Source: Exilispira sp964581895 (lineage in GTDB: Bacteria > Spirochaetota > JAAYUW01). From it: a DNA stretch of 64,000 nucleotides. Of this stretch, positions 45,636 to 55,251 are shown piece after piece. Where the stretch lies: the NCBI GenBank assembly GCA_964581895.1, contig CAZOPR010000001.1, positions 496,001-560,000 of the forward strand, read 5' to 3'. Every line of letters starts with the position of its first letter. The stretch's first letter is position 1. Made by a program: the position numbers and the translations under genes. Under the pieces are notes generated by a model. The model had not been told where the DNA came from, did not search any database, and saw nothing but the letters and a program-made list of their open reading frames with translations.

Positions 45636-46142
45636 ATGAAAAGGTTAAATAGTGATAAGATATATAAATATGTACCTAAAAAAGATCTTTCAAAAGAATT
45701 TGAAGTGGATGATAATAATAAAATTATTGAAGAAATAAGTTCTGAAAAGTATATTAATCATTTTCAAAAAAGGCATAATAAAAATAGATTTGCAATTCAC
45801 AATAAAAACAATAGAAATAGGCATTTTCCACAAAATTTAAATCAAGTAAATAAAAGCTTTAAAAAATGTTCGAAATGCAATAGAAATATTGTGGATGAAT
45901 TAAGTTCATTTTACAATGAAGAGAAAAATGAATACTATTGTTTTGATTGCGCTTTAGAAGAAGCTAAAAATCAACTTTCACCTGATCCCAAAAATATCAT
46001 AATGTATCTTGGTGCAGGCACATTTGGTGAGATAAAAGAAATTAAAAGCGAGAAAAAATTTATGATAATTAAAAGGATAAAGTTTTCAAAACCAAAATTT
46101 GAAAAATTTAGTATGAATTATCTTCCTTTTGATCAATATTAG
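45636..46142 (+). CDS. Small zinc-ribbon-like protein, function unknown
   Basis: Protein of 168 residues. A basic, His/Asn/Arg-rich middle (about 45-75) is followed by CSKCNRNIVDELSSFY and YYCFDCALEEAK, two CxxC pairs spaced like a LIM/zinc-ribbon knuckle. The C-terminus has MYLGAGTFGEIK. The basic region suggests nucleic-acid binding. A strong GAGGGG site precedes the ATG. It lies between gatB and tgt, nine bases after gatB, so a link to RNA metabolism is possible. No named family recognised. Confidence 0.6.
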   Translation: MKRLNSDKIYKYVPKKDLSKEFEVDDNNKIIEEISSEKYINHFQKRHNKNRFAIHNKNNRNRHFPQNLNQVNKSFKKCSKCNRNIVDELSSFYNEEKNEYYCFDCALEEAKNQLSPDPKNIIMYLGAGTFGEIKEIKSEKKFMIIKRIKFSKPKFEKFSMNYLPFDQY

Positions 46143-46169
46143 AAATCTTTTATCTTTGGAGTTAAGAAG

Positions 46170-47306
46170 TTGAATTATTTTGAATTAGAAAAAAAATCAA
46201 ATAAAAGTAATGCAAGGGCTGGGAAATTAAAGCTTAAGCATGGAACTACATTAACACCTGTTTTTATGCCAGTTGGAACGACTGGAACTATTAAGGCATG
46301 CACATGGCAGCAGATAAAGGAGATTGGATATAATCTTGTTCTTGGAAATACTTACCATCTTTATCTTAGACCTGGTGGCGAAATTATAAATCATTTTGAT
46401 GGCCTTCATAATTTTATTAACTGGGATAGAAATATTTTAACTGATTCTGGTGGATTTCAGGTATTTTCTTTGTCAGATTTTAGAAAGATTACTGATGACG
46501 GAGTAATTTTTTCTTCAATAATAGATGGTTCTAAGCATTTTTTTTCTCCAGAAACAGTTATAGACTTTGAGCTAACCTTAGGTTCGGATATAATGATGCC
46601 TTTAGATGAATGCACTCCTATTCCTATAGAATATTCTATAGCTCAAAAGGCTATGAATAGAACCTTAAATTGGCTTAAAAGGGCAAAAAAAAGATGGGAT
46701 GAATCAAATAAAGCAGAAGATCATTTACTTTTTGGAATAGTTCAGGGAAATAAATTTGAAGATTTACGAAAATATTCTGCTGAAAAAACATCAGAACTTG
46801 ATCTGCCTGGCTATTCAATAGGCGGACTTTCTGTTGGAGAAGATAAAGATACGATGTTTTCAATGATTGAAATAGTAAATAGTATTTTACCTGAAGATAA
46901 ACCCAGATATCTTATGGGTGTTGGAAAACCTGAAGATTTACTTGAAGGAGTCGAAAGAGGCATTGATATGTTTGACTGCATATTCCCTACAAGGGCTGGA
47001 AGAAATGGTTCTTTTTTTACAAAATATGGGATGAAAAGCATAAAAAATTTAAGTTATAAATTTTCAGAAGAACCTTTAGATAACGACTGTAATTGTTATG
47101 CTTGTAAAAATTTTACAAAATCTTATATAAGGCATCTTTTTAGAGCAAAAGAAATAACCGCGATGACATTGATTTCCATTCATAATTTAGCATTCTTAAA
47201 AAATTTAATGGATAATATCAGATCTTCAATATTAAATGAAACTTTTGAAGAATTCAAAAATGATTTTTTACTAAATTATAGACAATCAAAAGAAGAGATC
47301 TTTTAA
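46170..47306 (+). CDS. tgt: Queuine tRNA-ribosyltransferase
   Basis: Protein of 378 residues, normal Tgt length. Motifs are TPVFMPVGTTGTIKAC, LGNTYHLYLRPG, LTDSGGFQVFSLS (catalytic base), YSIGGLSVGE, MFDCIFPTRAGRNGSFFT (nucleophile Asp) and the zinc site CNCYACKNF with a later His. It swaps guanine 34 for preQ1 in tRNAs with GUN anticodons. The start is TTG at 46170 with GGAG eight bases before it; no in-frame ATG gives a full N-terminus. No queuosine synthesis gene is adjacent. Confidence 0.94.
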   Translation: MNYFELEKKSNKSNARAGKLKLKHGTTLTPVFMPVGTTGTIKACTWQQIKEIGYNLVLGNTYHLYLRPGGEIINHFDGLHNFINWDRNILTDSGGFQVFSLSDFRKITDDGVIFSSIIDGSKHFFSPETVIDFELTLGSDIMMPLDECTPIPIEYSIAQKAMNRTLNWLKRAKKRWDESNKAEDHLLFGIVQGNKFEDLRKYSAEKTSELDLPGYSIGGLSVGEDKDTMFSMIEIVNSILPEDKPRYLMGVGKPEDLLEGVERGIDMFDCIFPTRAGRNGSFFTKYGMKSIKNLSYKFSEEPLDNDCNCYACKNFTKSYIRHLFRAKEITAMTLISIHNLAFLKNLMDNIRSSILNETFEEFKNDFLLNYRQSKEEIF

Positions 47307-47333
47307 GATAAATATTAAAAAAAGGATAGTTTT

Positions 47334-48500
47334 ATGAATGATAGTAGCATAAAAGTAATAGAAATTAATGATAAAAAAATAATTCTTGTCGGAACTGCTC
47401 ATGTTATCAAAGAAAGTGTAGAAAAAGTAAAACAGGCTATTGAGGAATATAAACCAGATAAAATAGCTGTTGAATTATGTGATTCAAGATATTCATCTCT
47501 TCAAGATAAAAACAGATGGGAAAATCTTGATATCATTAAAGTTATAAAAAAAGGTAAAGGTTTTTTACTTCTTGCAACCATGATTTTATCATCATTTCAA
47601 AAAAGGATAGGTCTAGATTTAGGCTCTGCACCAGGTGCAGAAATGATTGAAGCTGTTGATATTGCTAAAGAAAATAATATAGATTTAATCCTTGCCGATA
47701 GAGATGTAAATGTCACATTAAAAAGAGCCTGGGCTTTATCTAAGTTTAAAGATAAAATAAGAATCCTGGAAGTTTTAATAGAATCTATTTTTACCAAAGA
47801 AAAATTAGGCGAAGAAGATATTCAAAATATATTAAAGGATGGAGATTTACTTTCAACAATGATGAATGAATTTGCGAAAGAACTTCCTGAAGTAAAAAAG
47901 GTTTTTATAGATGAAAGAGATGAATATATTGCAAATAAAATACTTAGTTCCAACGGGAAAGTAATATTAGCTGTTGTAGGTAGAGGGCATCTCGAAGGTA
48001 TTGCTAAAAAAATCGAATCTGGCTTTGATTATGATATAACTATTGAACAGGTTCCTGTTAAAAAAAATAATGCAAATTTGATTGGCTGGATAATTACTAT
48101 AATTATAATAGGGCTTTTTGCTTCTGGTTTTTTTATCAAAGGACCAAAAGTCGTGCTTTCTATGCTAAAATACTGGGTTTTAATTTCTGGAGCAAGTTGT
48201 TTTATCTCTTCTATACTTGTATTATCTCATCCTTTTACTATACTTGCAAGTTGGGTTGTAGCTCCTCTTACCACATTAAATCCTACTGTTGGTGCTGGCA
48301 TGTTCCTTGCGATAATTGAAGCTACCTTTAGAAAACCAAGAGTTTCAGATTTTGAAAATTTGACAGAAGATATTCAAAAATTTAAGGGCTATTTTACAAA
48401 CAGAATTTTACATGCTCTTGTAGTTTTTTTTGGTACTTCAATCGGTGCTTCAATAGGAACATTTATAGGAATACCATGGATAACTTCTTTATTAAAATGA
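47334..48500 (+). CDS. TraB-family membrane protein
   Basis: Protein of 388 residues. The N-terminal TraB/PrgY-type domain (about 1-240) begins IILVGTAHVIKESVEKVKQAI, continues with the KIAVELCDSRYSSL and APGAEMIEA segments and ILADRDVNVTLKRAW, and has a conserved GRGHLEGIAKKI late. The C-terminal 150 residues carry about four membrane segments. TraB domains are relatives of TIKI-type metalloproteases; in enterococci PrgY damps pheromone signalling. Function here unknown. AAAGGA site. Confidence 0.82.
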   Translation: MNDSSIKVIEINDKKIILVGTAHVIKESVEKVKQAIEEYKPDKIAVELCDSRYSSLQDKNRWENLDIIKVIKKGKGFLLLATMILSSFQKRIGLDLGSAPGAEMIEAVDIAKENNIDLILADRDVNVTLKRAWALSKFKDKIRILEVLIESIFTKEKLGEEDIQNILKDGDLLSTMMNEFAKELPEVKKVFIDERDEYIANKILSSNGKVILAVVGRGHLEGIAKKIESGFDYDITIEQVPVKKNNANLIGWIITIIIIGLFASGFFIKGPKVVLSMLKYWVLISGASCFISSILVLSHPFTILASWVVAPLTTLNPTVGAGMFLAIIEATFRKPRVSDFENLTEDIQKFKGYFTNRILHALVVFFGTSIGASIGTFIGIPWITSLLK

Positions 48501-48566
48501 TTAAGGTACTTACAATATCTTTAATATAAACTCTTAAAAATAAATTCTAATAAATTAAAAATTATC

Positions 48567-49226
48567 ATGAATCAATTTGAATTAAAATTAAATAACATTT
48601 ATAATATCCTTTTTGAAAATGTTGAAAACAAGGAATTTTATAAAGAGCTTTTTTACAAAAAAGTGAATCAGCTTTCAAAACTTTGGGATAAATATCAAAT
48701 GCTTCAAAATATAAGAAACCATAGCAAGATTGTCGCAATTATATCTTTATATTTATTGTTGAATTTGAAAGAGAACAATCAATATTATGATATTTTAAGT
48801 AAATATAAAAAAGAAAAAAGTATAGATAATTTAGCAGAAATTGTTTTAAGCGGTTCTTTGCTCCATGATATTGGTAAATCAATAGAGATTAAACAGAAAT
48901 CTCAAATATCTCACTCAGAGATTGGTTATAATATCTTACTAAAAGAAAATTTTATAGCAGAAGCTATAAGTTGCAAACTTCATCTTATTAATTCAATGAT
49001 TGAAAAGACTCTTCCTTTGATACCTTTTATTATAAATATCTCAGATAAACATGTCAAGCATGAAAAAATTGTTTCTATAAAAGAAAGATTTTGTGACTTG
49101 AGGCAAAGATACTCTAACTATAATATATTTTTTACTGATAATGTAATATCAATGTATGAAGAATTTGTTGCATTTTTTTATAATGAAAACTTAAATAAAG
49201 TTATATATTTGTATAACACTTTATAA
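48567..49226 (+). CDS. HD-domain phosphohydrolase-like protein
   Basis: Protein of 219 residues. HD-type metal motif: an early His in RNHSKIVAII, then SLLHDIGKS, a further His in SHSEIGYNILL, and an Asp in SDKHVKHEKIV near residue 160. The order resembles YqeK/HDIG-like nucleotide phosphohydrolases. Substrate unknown. Cytoplasmic. No Shine-Dalgarno before the ATG. Confidence 0.68.
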   Translation: MNQFELKLNNIYNILFENVENKEFYKELFYKKVNQLSKLWDKYQMLQNIRNHSKIVAIISLYLLLNLKENNQYYDILSKYKKEKSIDNLAEIVLSGSLLHDIGKSIEIKQKSQISHSEIGYNILLKENFIAEAISCKLHLINSMIEKTLPLIPFIINISDKHVKHEKIVSIKERFCDLRQRYSNYNIFFTDNVISMYEEFVAFFYNENLNKVIYLYNTL

Positions 49227-49248
49227 TTTATTTAATTGGTGATCTTAG

Positions 49249-49277
49249 TTGTAAAATTTAGAAAATTAGGTTATATT
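49249..49277 (+). promoter_or_regulatory. Promoter for the Sua5-type gene
   Basis: TTGTAA at 49249-49254 and TATATT at 49272-49277 with an ideal 17-base spacer. The start codon at 49298 would be about 14 bases into the transcript, without a Shine-Dalgarno. Confidence 0.45.
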
Positions 49278-49297
49278 TTTTCATAAATCAGCGAAAA

Positions 49298-50497
49298 ATG
49301 GAAACAAAAATAATAGATTTGAAAGACTTTCCAAAACTTACTGATATCCAAATTGAAAGAATGATTGAGATGGCTGCAAATGAAATTAAAGAATCAAATA
49401 TAGTAGCTTTTCCCACAGAAACTGTATATGGACTTGGGGCTAATGCACTTGATAAAGAAGCTGTTGAAAAGATATTTAAAATAAAGGGAAGACCTTCTGA
49501 TAATCCATTAATAATTCATATTGCTTATGAAAATGATTTGTATGACTTAATCGATATTAGTAGCAATAGACTAAAAATAATAATCAAAGAAAGGATAAAA
49601 AAAGCAGTTAAATATTGGCCAGGTCCAATTTCTTTTATTTTACCAGCAAATGTTAAAATTGTGCCAGAAATCACAAGAGGAAATCTACCAACTGTTGCTA
49701 TAAGATACCCCGATCATAGAGTAGCCAGTCTTTTTATAAAAAAAAGTGGAGTTCCTATAGCTGCACCATCAGCAAACATTTCAGGAAAACCTTCTTGCAC
49801 AATAGCTGAAGATGTTTACAATGATTTTAAGGGCAAAATAAATTATATAATTGATGGTGGAAATTCAGTCTATGGGATTGAATCTACTGTGGTTGACCTT
49901 TCATCAGAAAAACCATATATTTTAAGACCTGGTTTTATAACCAAAGAAGATTTAATAGAAGATTTTGAAGATATAGATTATGCTCAAAAATATCTAGAAA
50001 ACAATACCCCAAAATCTCCTGGAATGAAATATACTCATTATAAACCAGAGGCAAAGGTCGTAATTCTTTTAAGAAAAGAAGAACTTGATAATCTTGACAA
50101 ACTTTTTGGTTTAAAAAAAATATTTTCAGATAGAATTACCAAATTTAATGAATTAAATAGCAATCTTTTATCAAATCATAAATTCCTTTTAGTAAACTCT
50201 TCAAATGATAATATTTTTTCTGCTAACATTGATTCTTTGGTTGATAATGGCAATAAGATTAATATCAATAAGATTAACACAGTAGAAAAAATAAAAGTGG
50301 AAAAAATAAATATAGTCGAATCTCTAAAGTTTGAAAACCCGTATGAGTTGGCTAAAAAGATTTACTTAAAATTTAGAGAAGCAGATAAAAAACAATACAA
50401 CTATATAATAATTCGCGCCTTATTATCAGGTAGTGGAATTGAATTTGCAATAATGAATAGACTAATAAAAGCAGCAGAAGAATTATGGATTATTTGA
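49298..50497 (+). CDS. L-threonylcarbamoyladenylate synthase (Sua5-type)
   Basis: Protein of 399 residues. The N-terminal YrdC domain has IVAFPTETVYGLGANAL, KIFKIKGRPSDNPLIIHI, PGPISFILP, VAIRYPDH and APSANISGKPS. The linker SPGMKYTHYKPEAKVVIL and the C-terminal half are the Sua5 domain, so this is the longer two-domain form. It makes threonylcarbamoyl-AMP for the t6A37 tRNA modification. The Sua5 domain holds an Asn/Lys/Ile-rich insert at about residues 300-350. It overlaps the next gene by 13 bases. Confidence 0.9.
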   Translation: METKIIDLKDFPKLTDIQIERMIEMAANEIKESNIVAFPTETVYGLGANALDKEAVEKIFKIKGRPSDNPLIIHIAYENDLYDLIDISSNRLKIIIKERIKKAVKYWPGPISFILPANVKIVPEITRGNLPTVAIRYPDHRVASLFIKKSGVPIAAPSANISGKPSCTIAEDVYNDFKGKINYIIDGGNSVYGIESTVVDLSSEKPYILRPGFITKEDLIEDFEDIDYAQKYLENNTPKSPGMKYTHYKPEAKVVILLRKEELDNLDKLFGLKKIFSDRITKFNELNSNLLSNHKFLLVNSSNDNIFSANIDSLVDNGNKININKINTVEKIKVEKINIVESLKFENPYELAKKIYLKFREADKKQYNYIIIRALLSGSGIEFAIMNRLIKAAEELWII

Positions 50498-51111
50498 CAA
50501 TTGATAAAGAATATTGGTTTGAATTATCAGTACAAAAATCAAAATTTATTGCTTTTGTTTTTCCATGTAAAAATGAAGAGGAATTTCAAAATAGATACAA
50601 ATCTATCAAAAAGCAGTACTTCGATGCAACTCATATTGTTCCAGCATATAGAATAATGAAAAAAGAAAATATTTTTAAAGAACATTTTTCAGATGATAAA
50701 GAACCTGCTAAAACGGCTGGATGGCCTATTTTATATATTTTACAGCAAAAATATCTTGTACAAATAGGTGTAATTGTAGTCCGTTATTTTGGTGGAGTAA
50801 AGCTTGGGACTTCAGGTCTTCAAAAGGCATATTCAGAGGTTGTATTAAATTGTATAAAAAATGCCAAGATAATACCTTTTTTAAAACTTAAAGAAATAAA
50901 GATTAAAATTCAAATAGATAAAGAATATCTTTTCCATGAAGTCTTAAAGATCAAACTTGAAAGTCATTCGATAAAGATTCAAAATATCTTATATATTGAA
51001 GAAAAAAATTTAAATTATGCTTTAATAAATTTGGTGATTGATGAAAGCAAAATTAAAGAATTTACAATTTTATTAAAAGAGAAAGTGCCTGATTTGCAGA
51101 TAATTGATTGA
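50485..51111 (+). CDS. IMPACT/YigZ family protein
   Basis: Protein of 208 residues. KSKFIAFVFPCKNEEEF, DATHIVPAYRI, FSDDKEPAKTAGWPIL and VIVVRYFGGVKLGTSGLQKAYSEVV are the hallmark stretches of the UPF0029/YigZ family. The C-terminal domain is ferredoxin-like. Bacterial members are linked to translation, but their exact job is unsettled. It is coupled to the Sua5-type gene by a 13-base overlap, giving two translation-related genes in one unit. Confidence 0.9.
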   Translation: MDYLTIDKEYWFELSVQKSKFIAFVFPCKNEEEFQNRYKSIKKQYFDATHIVPAYRIMKKENIFKEHFSDDKEPAKTAGWPILYILQQKYLVQIGVIVVRYFGGVKLGTSGLQKAYSEVVLNCIKNAKIIPFLKLKEIKIKIQIDKEYLFHEVLKIKLESHSIKIQNILYIEEKNLNYALINLVIDESKIKEFTILLKEKVPDLQIID

Positions 51112-51194
51112 ATTAATAAAACTTCATAAAATTTACTTAAAAAAATTTTTTTTAAAAATTTATGCTAATTAACTTTTTAATATAGGAGAGCTTT

Positions 51195-52331
51195 GTGAAA
51201 TCAAACAACATATCTTTTGAAGGTGAAAGAAAGACTGCGGCTATCATTAACTTAAATAATATTAGAAAAAATTTAGTTGGTATTAAAAAAAAGGTTGGAC
51301 CAAATGTAAAAATTTGCCCAGCTGTTAAAGCAGATGCTTATGGACATGGTGCCATTAAAATTTCTAAAATGCTTGAAGAAGAAAAATTAGCAGATTATTT
51401 AGGAGTTGCAACTGTCGAAGAAGGGCTTGAACTTAGAGAAAATGGCATAAAACTTCCTGTTCTTCTTTTTGGTGTCACATTTTCTGATCAGCTTTTAAAA
51501 TCAATTGAAAATAACTTAACTTTAACTGTAGTATCATCTAAAACCCTTGATGATGTTATATTGGTTTGCAAAAAATATAACAAAAAAGCAAAAATACATG
51601 TTAAAGTTGATACTGGTATGGGAAGAATTGGAGCAAATGAAGAAGAAGTTTTAGAAATAATAAAAAAAGCAAGTAATTCTAATCATATAATCTTAGAAGG
51701 TGTATTTACTCATTTTCCTAAATCAGATGAAAAAGATAAAGCATTTTCCATAAATCAGATTGAAAAATTCAAAGAATTAAAAAATAAAGTTGAAAAACTG
51801 AATGTCCATATACCTATATATCATATGGCTAATTCTGGAGCAATACTCGATTTGCCTTCTAGTTATTTTGATATGGTAAGACCTGGAGTTATGACCTATG
51901 GGTATTATCCATCAAATGAAACAACAGAATCAATAAAGATTTATCCATCTATGAAGTTAAGAACAGAAATCGCATTTATCAAAAAAGTTAAAAAAGGTAC
52001 TCCTATATCTTATGGTGGAACATTTATTGCACCTAAAGATTGTTATATAGCGACAGTACCAATTGGTTATGCTGACGGGCTTAATAGACAGCTATCAAAT
52101 AAACATGAAGTAATTATAAATGAAAAAATCTATAAGATAGCTGGTAGAGTCTGTATGGATCAAACAATGATATACCTTGAAGATGATTTTTATGATATAG
52201 GTACTGAGGTTATTTTCTTTGGTTTTGATAGAATAACTGCAAGTACTGTAGCTCAGGAGTTATCAACAATCCCATACGAAGTAACCTGCTGGATTAGTAA
52301 AAGGGTAAAGCGATATTATATAGATAAATAA
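51195..52331 (+). CDS. alr: Alanine racemase
   Basis: Protein of 378 residues at the usual Alr length. Motifs are CPAVKADAYGHGAI (Schiff-base Lys), VKVDTGMGRIG, SYGGTF with the catalytic Tyr, VPIGYADGLNR and GRVCMDQTMI with the pocket-shaping Met and Asp. It makes D-alanine for peptidoglycan. GTG start with TAGGAGAG four bases upstream. The ornithine racemase-like protein at 55252-56376 is a different, Orr-type branch. Confidence 0.95.
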   Translation: MKSNNISFEGERKTAAIINLNNIRKNLVGIKKKVGPNVKICPAVKADAYGHGAIKISKMLEEEKLADYLGVATVEEGLELRENGIKLPVLLFGVTFSDQLLKSIENNLTLTVVSSKTLDDVILVCKKYNKKAKIHVKVDTGMGRIGANEEEVLEIIKKASNSNHIILEGVFTHFPKSDEKDKAFSINQIEKFKELKNKVEKLNVHIPIYHMANSGAILDLPSSYFDMVRPGVMTYGYYPSNETTESIKIYPSMKLRTEIAFIKKVKKGTPISYGGTFIAPKDCYIATVPIGYADGLNRQLSNKHEVIINEKIYKIAGRVCMDQTMIYLEDDFYDIGTEVIFFGFDRITASTVAQELSTIPYEVTCWISKRVKRYYIDK

Positions 52332-52931
52332 TAAATTAAACCTAAAAATCTATCAGATTTTATCATTCTTTTTTTACAATAAATGGTAGACTTTTTATAA
52401 TAAATTTAATTATAATAAATTTAAGCCTTTTATTGTATTTTTTTCTCTTTTTAAAAATTTAATTAAAGTTAAAATTGGTTCTTTTTAAGCTATAATTCAA
52501 TCTCTTAATTGTCATAAAATTCTCATATAAAACAACATTCAATCTATATTTTTCTATCTAGAGTATAAAATATTATAACTTATAAATAAAGAAAGTTATA
52601 CTATTTTACAACACTTAATATATTTTTGGGATTTATAATTGCTTTTTTTATTATAGTGTATTTTTTATACATAATGTATATATTTTTATAACATTTGAAT
52701 ATCCGTAAAACTTGCCTTTTGGGCTTAAAAATCGATAAAGATGTATAAAAAAGTATTCTAACCACAATATTTCTATTAATAAATGTATCAATTATTGTAC
52801 AATTATCTTTTTTTGTTTAGGTTGTTTAATTATAATCAACAACTACATTTATTGTTAACCAATCTTCTTTAATACAATCTCAAAATCAATCGATTTCTAT
52901 TTATAGGAATATTTATAAAAAGGAGTTAAAA
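52332..52931. other. AT-rich 600-base non-coding region
   Basis: No gene is seen on either strand. The stretch holds an exact TATAAT (52831-52836) inside an inverted repeat GTTGTT-N11-AACAAC (52821-52843), about 95 bases before the LysM gene. A slightly GC-richer patch lies near 52706-52740. The repeat could be an operator. Confidence 0.5.
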
Positions 52932-53747
52932 ATGTCTACTTATACTTCAAAAACGAAAGTTCCCGAATCTAAACAACAATTTTTAGAGGAATCATCAAAG
53001 CAAAAAAGGCAAACATTGCTTACAATTATTTTGATCTTTTTTCTTATTTTATTGCTTTTATTTTCTGTACTAATTAGTAACAAATTTACTATCACTTCTA
53101 TGGATGTTAGAAAAAGTGACAAAAAGGTCGATTTTGCATATTATGATCTTGGAAAAACAAATGGTGAAATAAAAACCGAAAAAACCATTGAAAATGTATC
53201 TCAAGAAAAACCAATTACCACAACTCCTATAGTGGAGCAAAAACCTGCAGAAAAGCAGGTGACTCCTATTAAGCAAGAAACATCATATCAAGCACCACCA
53301 GCTCCTACATATCAAGTTACCGCATCTGAAAAAAAAGTTGGTATAGATGGCAAAATTATTACTTCTCAAAACATAAAAACATACCACTCATTATTATTAA
53401 AAGAATTTGAAGGTAAAGATATAGAAAGTTATAAAATAATCTGGGGTGATACATTATGGAAAATCGCACTTAAATTTAATACATCAGCTCATACTTTGTA
53501 TGTTTTAAATGCTCTTGATAACCCTGATTTAATAATAGCTGGAAAAAACTTGAAAATTGTTAGGAATTTTGTACTACCTAAAGAAAGAACAGAAAAAATA
53601 TTAGAAGATGCTATAAAAGGAAAAACTGGTTTTAATTCTAAATCAGATGAAAGCATCAATAAATTAAATATTTATTGTTATACATTTTATGAGTTTTTTA
53701 ATTTTGTAATAGAAAATAATGAAAAGATTATTTATAAAAATGCTTAA
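52932..53747 (+). CDS. LysM-domain membrane-anchored protein
   Basis: Protein of 271 residues. One membrane helix (about 31-53), a Pro/Thr/Gln/Lys-rich periplasmic stalk (about 85-135) and a LysM domain (about 165-215) with SYKIIWGDTLWKIALKFNTSAHTLYVLNAL and PDLIIAGKNLKIV. LysM binds peptidoglycan or chitin-like glycans, so this is probably a cell-wall tether or wall enzyme partner in the periplasm. The last 50 residues are unassigned. AAGGAG site; long upstream control region. Confidence 0.8.
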   Translation: MSTYTSKTKVPESKQQFLEESSKQKRQTLLTIILIFFLILLLLFSVLISNKFTITSMDVRKSDKKVDFAYYDLGKTNGEIKTEKTIENVSQEKPITTTPIVEQKPAEKQVTPIKQETSYQAPPAPTYQVTASEKKVGIDGKIITSQNIKTYHSLLLKEFEGKDIESYKIIWGDTLWKIALKFNTSAHTLYVLNALDNPDLIIAGKNLKIVRNFVLPKERTEKILEDAIKGKTGFNSKSDESINKLNIYCYTFYEFFNFVIENNEKIIYKNA

Positions 53748-53774
53748 TTTATAGTATCTAAATTATTTATAAGT

Positions 53775-53857
53775 AAAATTTAATATGAAAAATTTAAAAT
53801 TGTAGAATTTAGTATAAAAAACCAAAAAAATAATTTAATATAAAATTTAATATGAAA
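53775..53857. repeat. 16-bp direct repeat between LysM and TPR genes
   Basis: AAAATTTAATATGAAA occurs exactly at 53775-53790 and 53842-53857 within the AT-rich 150-base gap. Its meaning is unclear and chance in AT-rich sequence is possible. Confidence 0.5.
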
Positions 53858-53898
53858 TTTATTATGAAAATTCAATAAAAATAACTTTAATTTTTTTT

Positions 53899-54681
53899 AT
53901 GGCAAAAAACAAAATTAGATCAATTTTTCCCTTATTTATTCTTTTTATTATTTCAATATTATTTTTTTCTTATGAAGAGTATTGGGAATATAAAATATTG
54001 GGTGATAAATATTACTTTTTACAGGATTATGCCAAAGCCATTGAATATTATCAAAAGGCACTTCAATTAAAGTCAGATTATCCAGAAGTATATTACTATC
54101 TTGGTAAAATCTATAAAATTCAAAATATATATAAAATTGCTTTATTTTATTTTAATAAAGCATTGGAATATAAAGATCAATTTCAAATAAAAGAAATGAT
54201 CGTTTTGGTATATGATGAAATTTCAGAAATTTATTTTTTTCAAAAAAAATATTCAGATTTTTTATCATCCTTATTTGCACTAATAAAAGATGATAAATAC
54301 TCAGAATATATAAACCAATCTTATTACAGGTTAATTCCAGTATTGCCAAACGAACAAACAATTTATGCAAAGGCATATTTTAGAATAGGGTATTATTACT
54401 TTTTTTCTGGAATATATGATAAATGTATAAATTATTTTTTATTTTCAAAATCTTTTAAGTATAAAGAATCTATCTCTTACTGGTTGATGTCCAAAGCATT
54501 CTTTTCAATAGGTGATAATGCAGAATATAGAAAAACCGAATTATTAGCATATGCATTAAATAAAGATCTATATAATTTTGATACAAAATTTAAGTGGAAA
54601 AAAGTCCCTCTATCTAAAGATTATATATTAGCTATAGAAAAATTCATAAATGAGTTTTCTAATCATTTTTATTTGCAGTAA
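53899..54681 (+). CDS. TPR-repeat membrane protein
   Basis: Protein of 260 residues. An N-terminal membrane segment (about 8-25) is followed by tetratricopeptide repeats: DYAKAIEYYQKALQLKSDYPEVYYYLGKIY and IALFYFNKALEYK are two clear units, with degenerate ones near residues 150-190. TPR arrays hold protein partners; this one is likely periplasmic and envelope-related. No Shine-Dalgarno before the ATG. Confidence 0.75.
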   Translation: MAKNKIRSIFPLFILFIISILFFSYEEYWEYKILGDKYYFLQDYAKAIEYYQKALQLKSDYPEVYYYLGKIYKIQNIYKIALFYFNKALEYKDQFQIKEMIVLVYDEISEIYFFQKKYSDFLSSLFALIKDDKYSEYINQSYYRLIPVLPNEQTIYAKAYFRIGYYYFFSGIYDKCINYFLFSKSFKYKESISYWLMSKAFFSIGDNAEYRKTELLAYALNKDLYNFDTKFKWKKVPLSKDYILAIEKFINEFSNHFYLQ

Positions 54682-54746
54682 TCTATTAGAATAAACTATA
54701 TTATCAATAATTTCTATTTTTAGCTATTTATCAATTTGTTTATTTT

Positions 54747-54845
54747 ATCTATATTATCTTTATCTATTTAATTTTATATATATTATCTTTATTCATTTAA
54801 CTTTATATATATTATCTTTATTCATTTAACTTTATCTATATTTTA
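54747..54845. repeat. 29-bp tandem repeat, about 3.3 copies
   Basis: The core TATTATCTTTA starts at 54752, 54781 and 54810, a constant 29-base period, with near-identical flanks and a partial fourth unit. It lies in the 570-base AT-rich gap (54682-55251) between two convergent genes, which holds no gene. There are no spacers, so it is not a CRISPR array. Confidence 0.8.
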
Positions 54846-55251
54846 TTAGTTTTAATTTGTTTTGTTAATCTTTTTATTTAAATTTTTAGCTAATTAAAAT
54901 TTTAAAAAAGTGTATATTCTCAGCTTAAAAGTTATTTTCAAATAAAATAGTATTTATAAACATAAATCCTTAATTTTAATAATTGTCTATTCTATAATCA
55001 AATCTATAATCAAAAGCAATTTATCAAATTTAAGGTTTTTCATTTTTCATATTTATAAATAGATATACTAAACTAAGCCTTATTTATTAAATAACTTCCC
55101 ATAAGATACATTATGTTAACTACAATATTTATTTAATATAACTTCTCTATTTAAATATAATGGTATTTAAATATAATCATTTTTAATCTAGTCTTCCTTT
55201 TTGATTTACCTGTATTAGGTTTTATTAATAAGATTTTTATTTTTATTTCGC

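Noticed and set aside
54747..54845. Repeat array as a CRISPR
   Set aside because: Units abut with no unique spacers and no cas genes are near.
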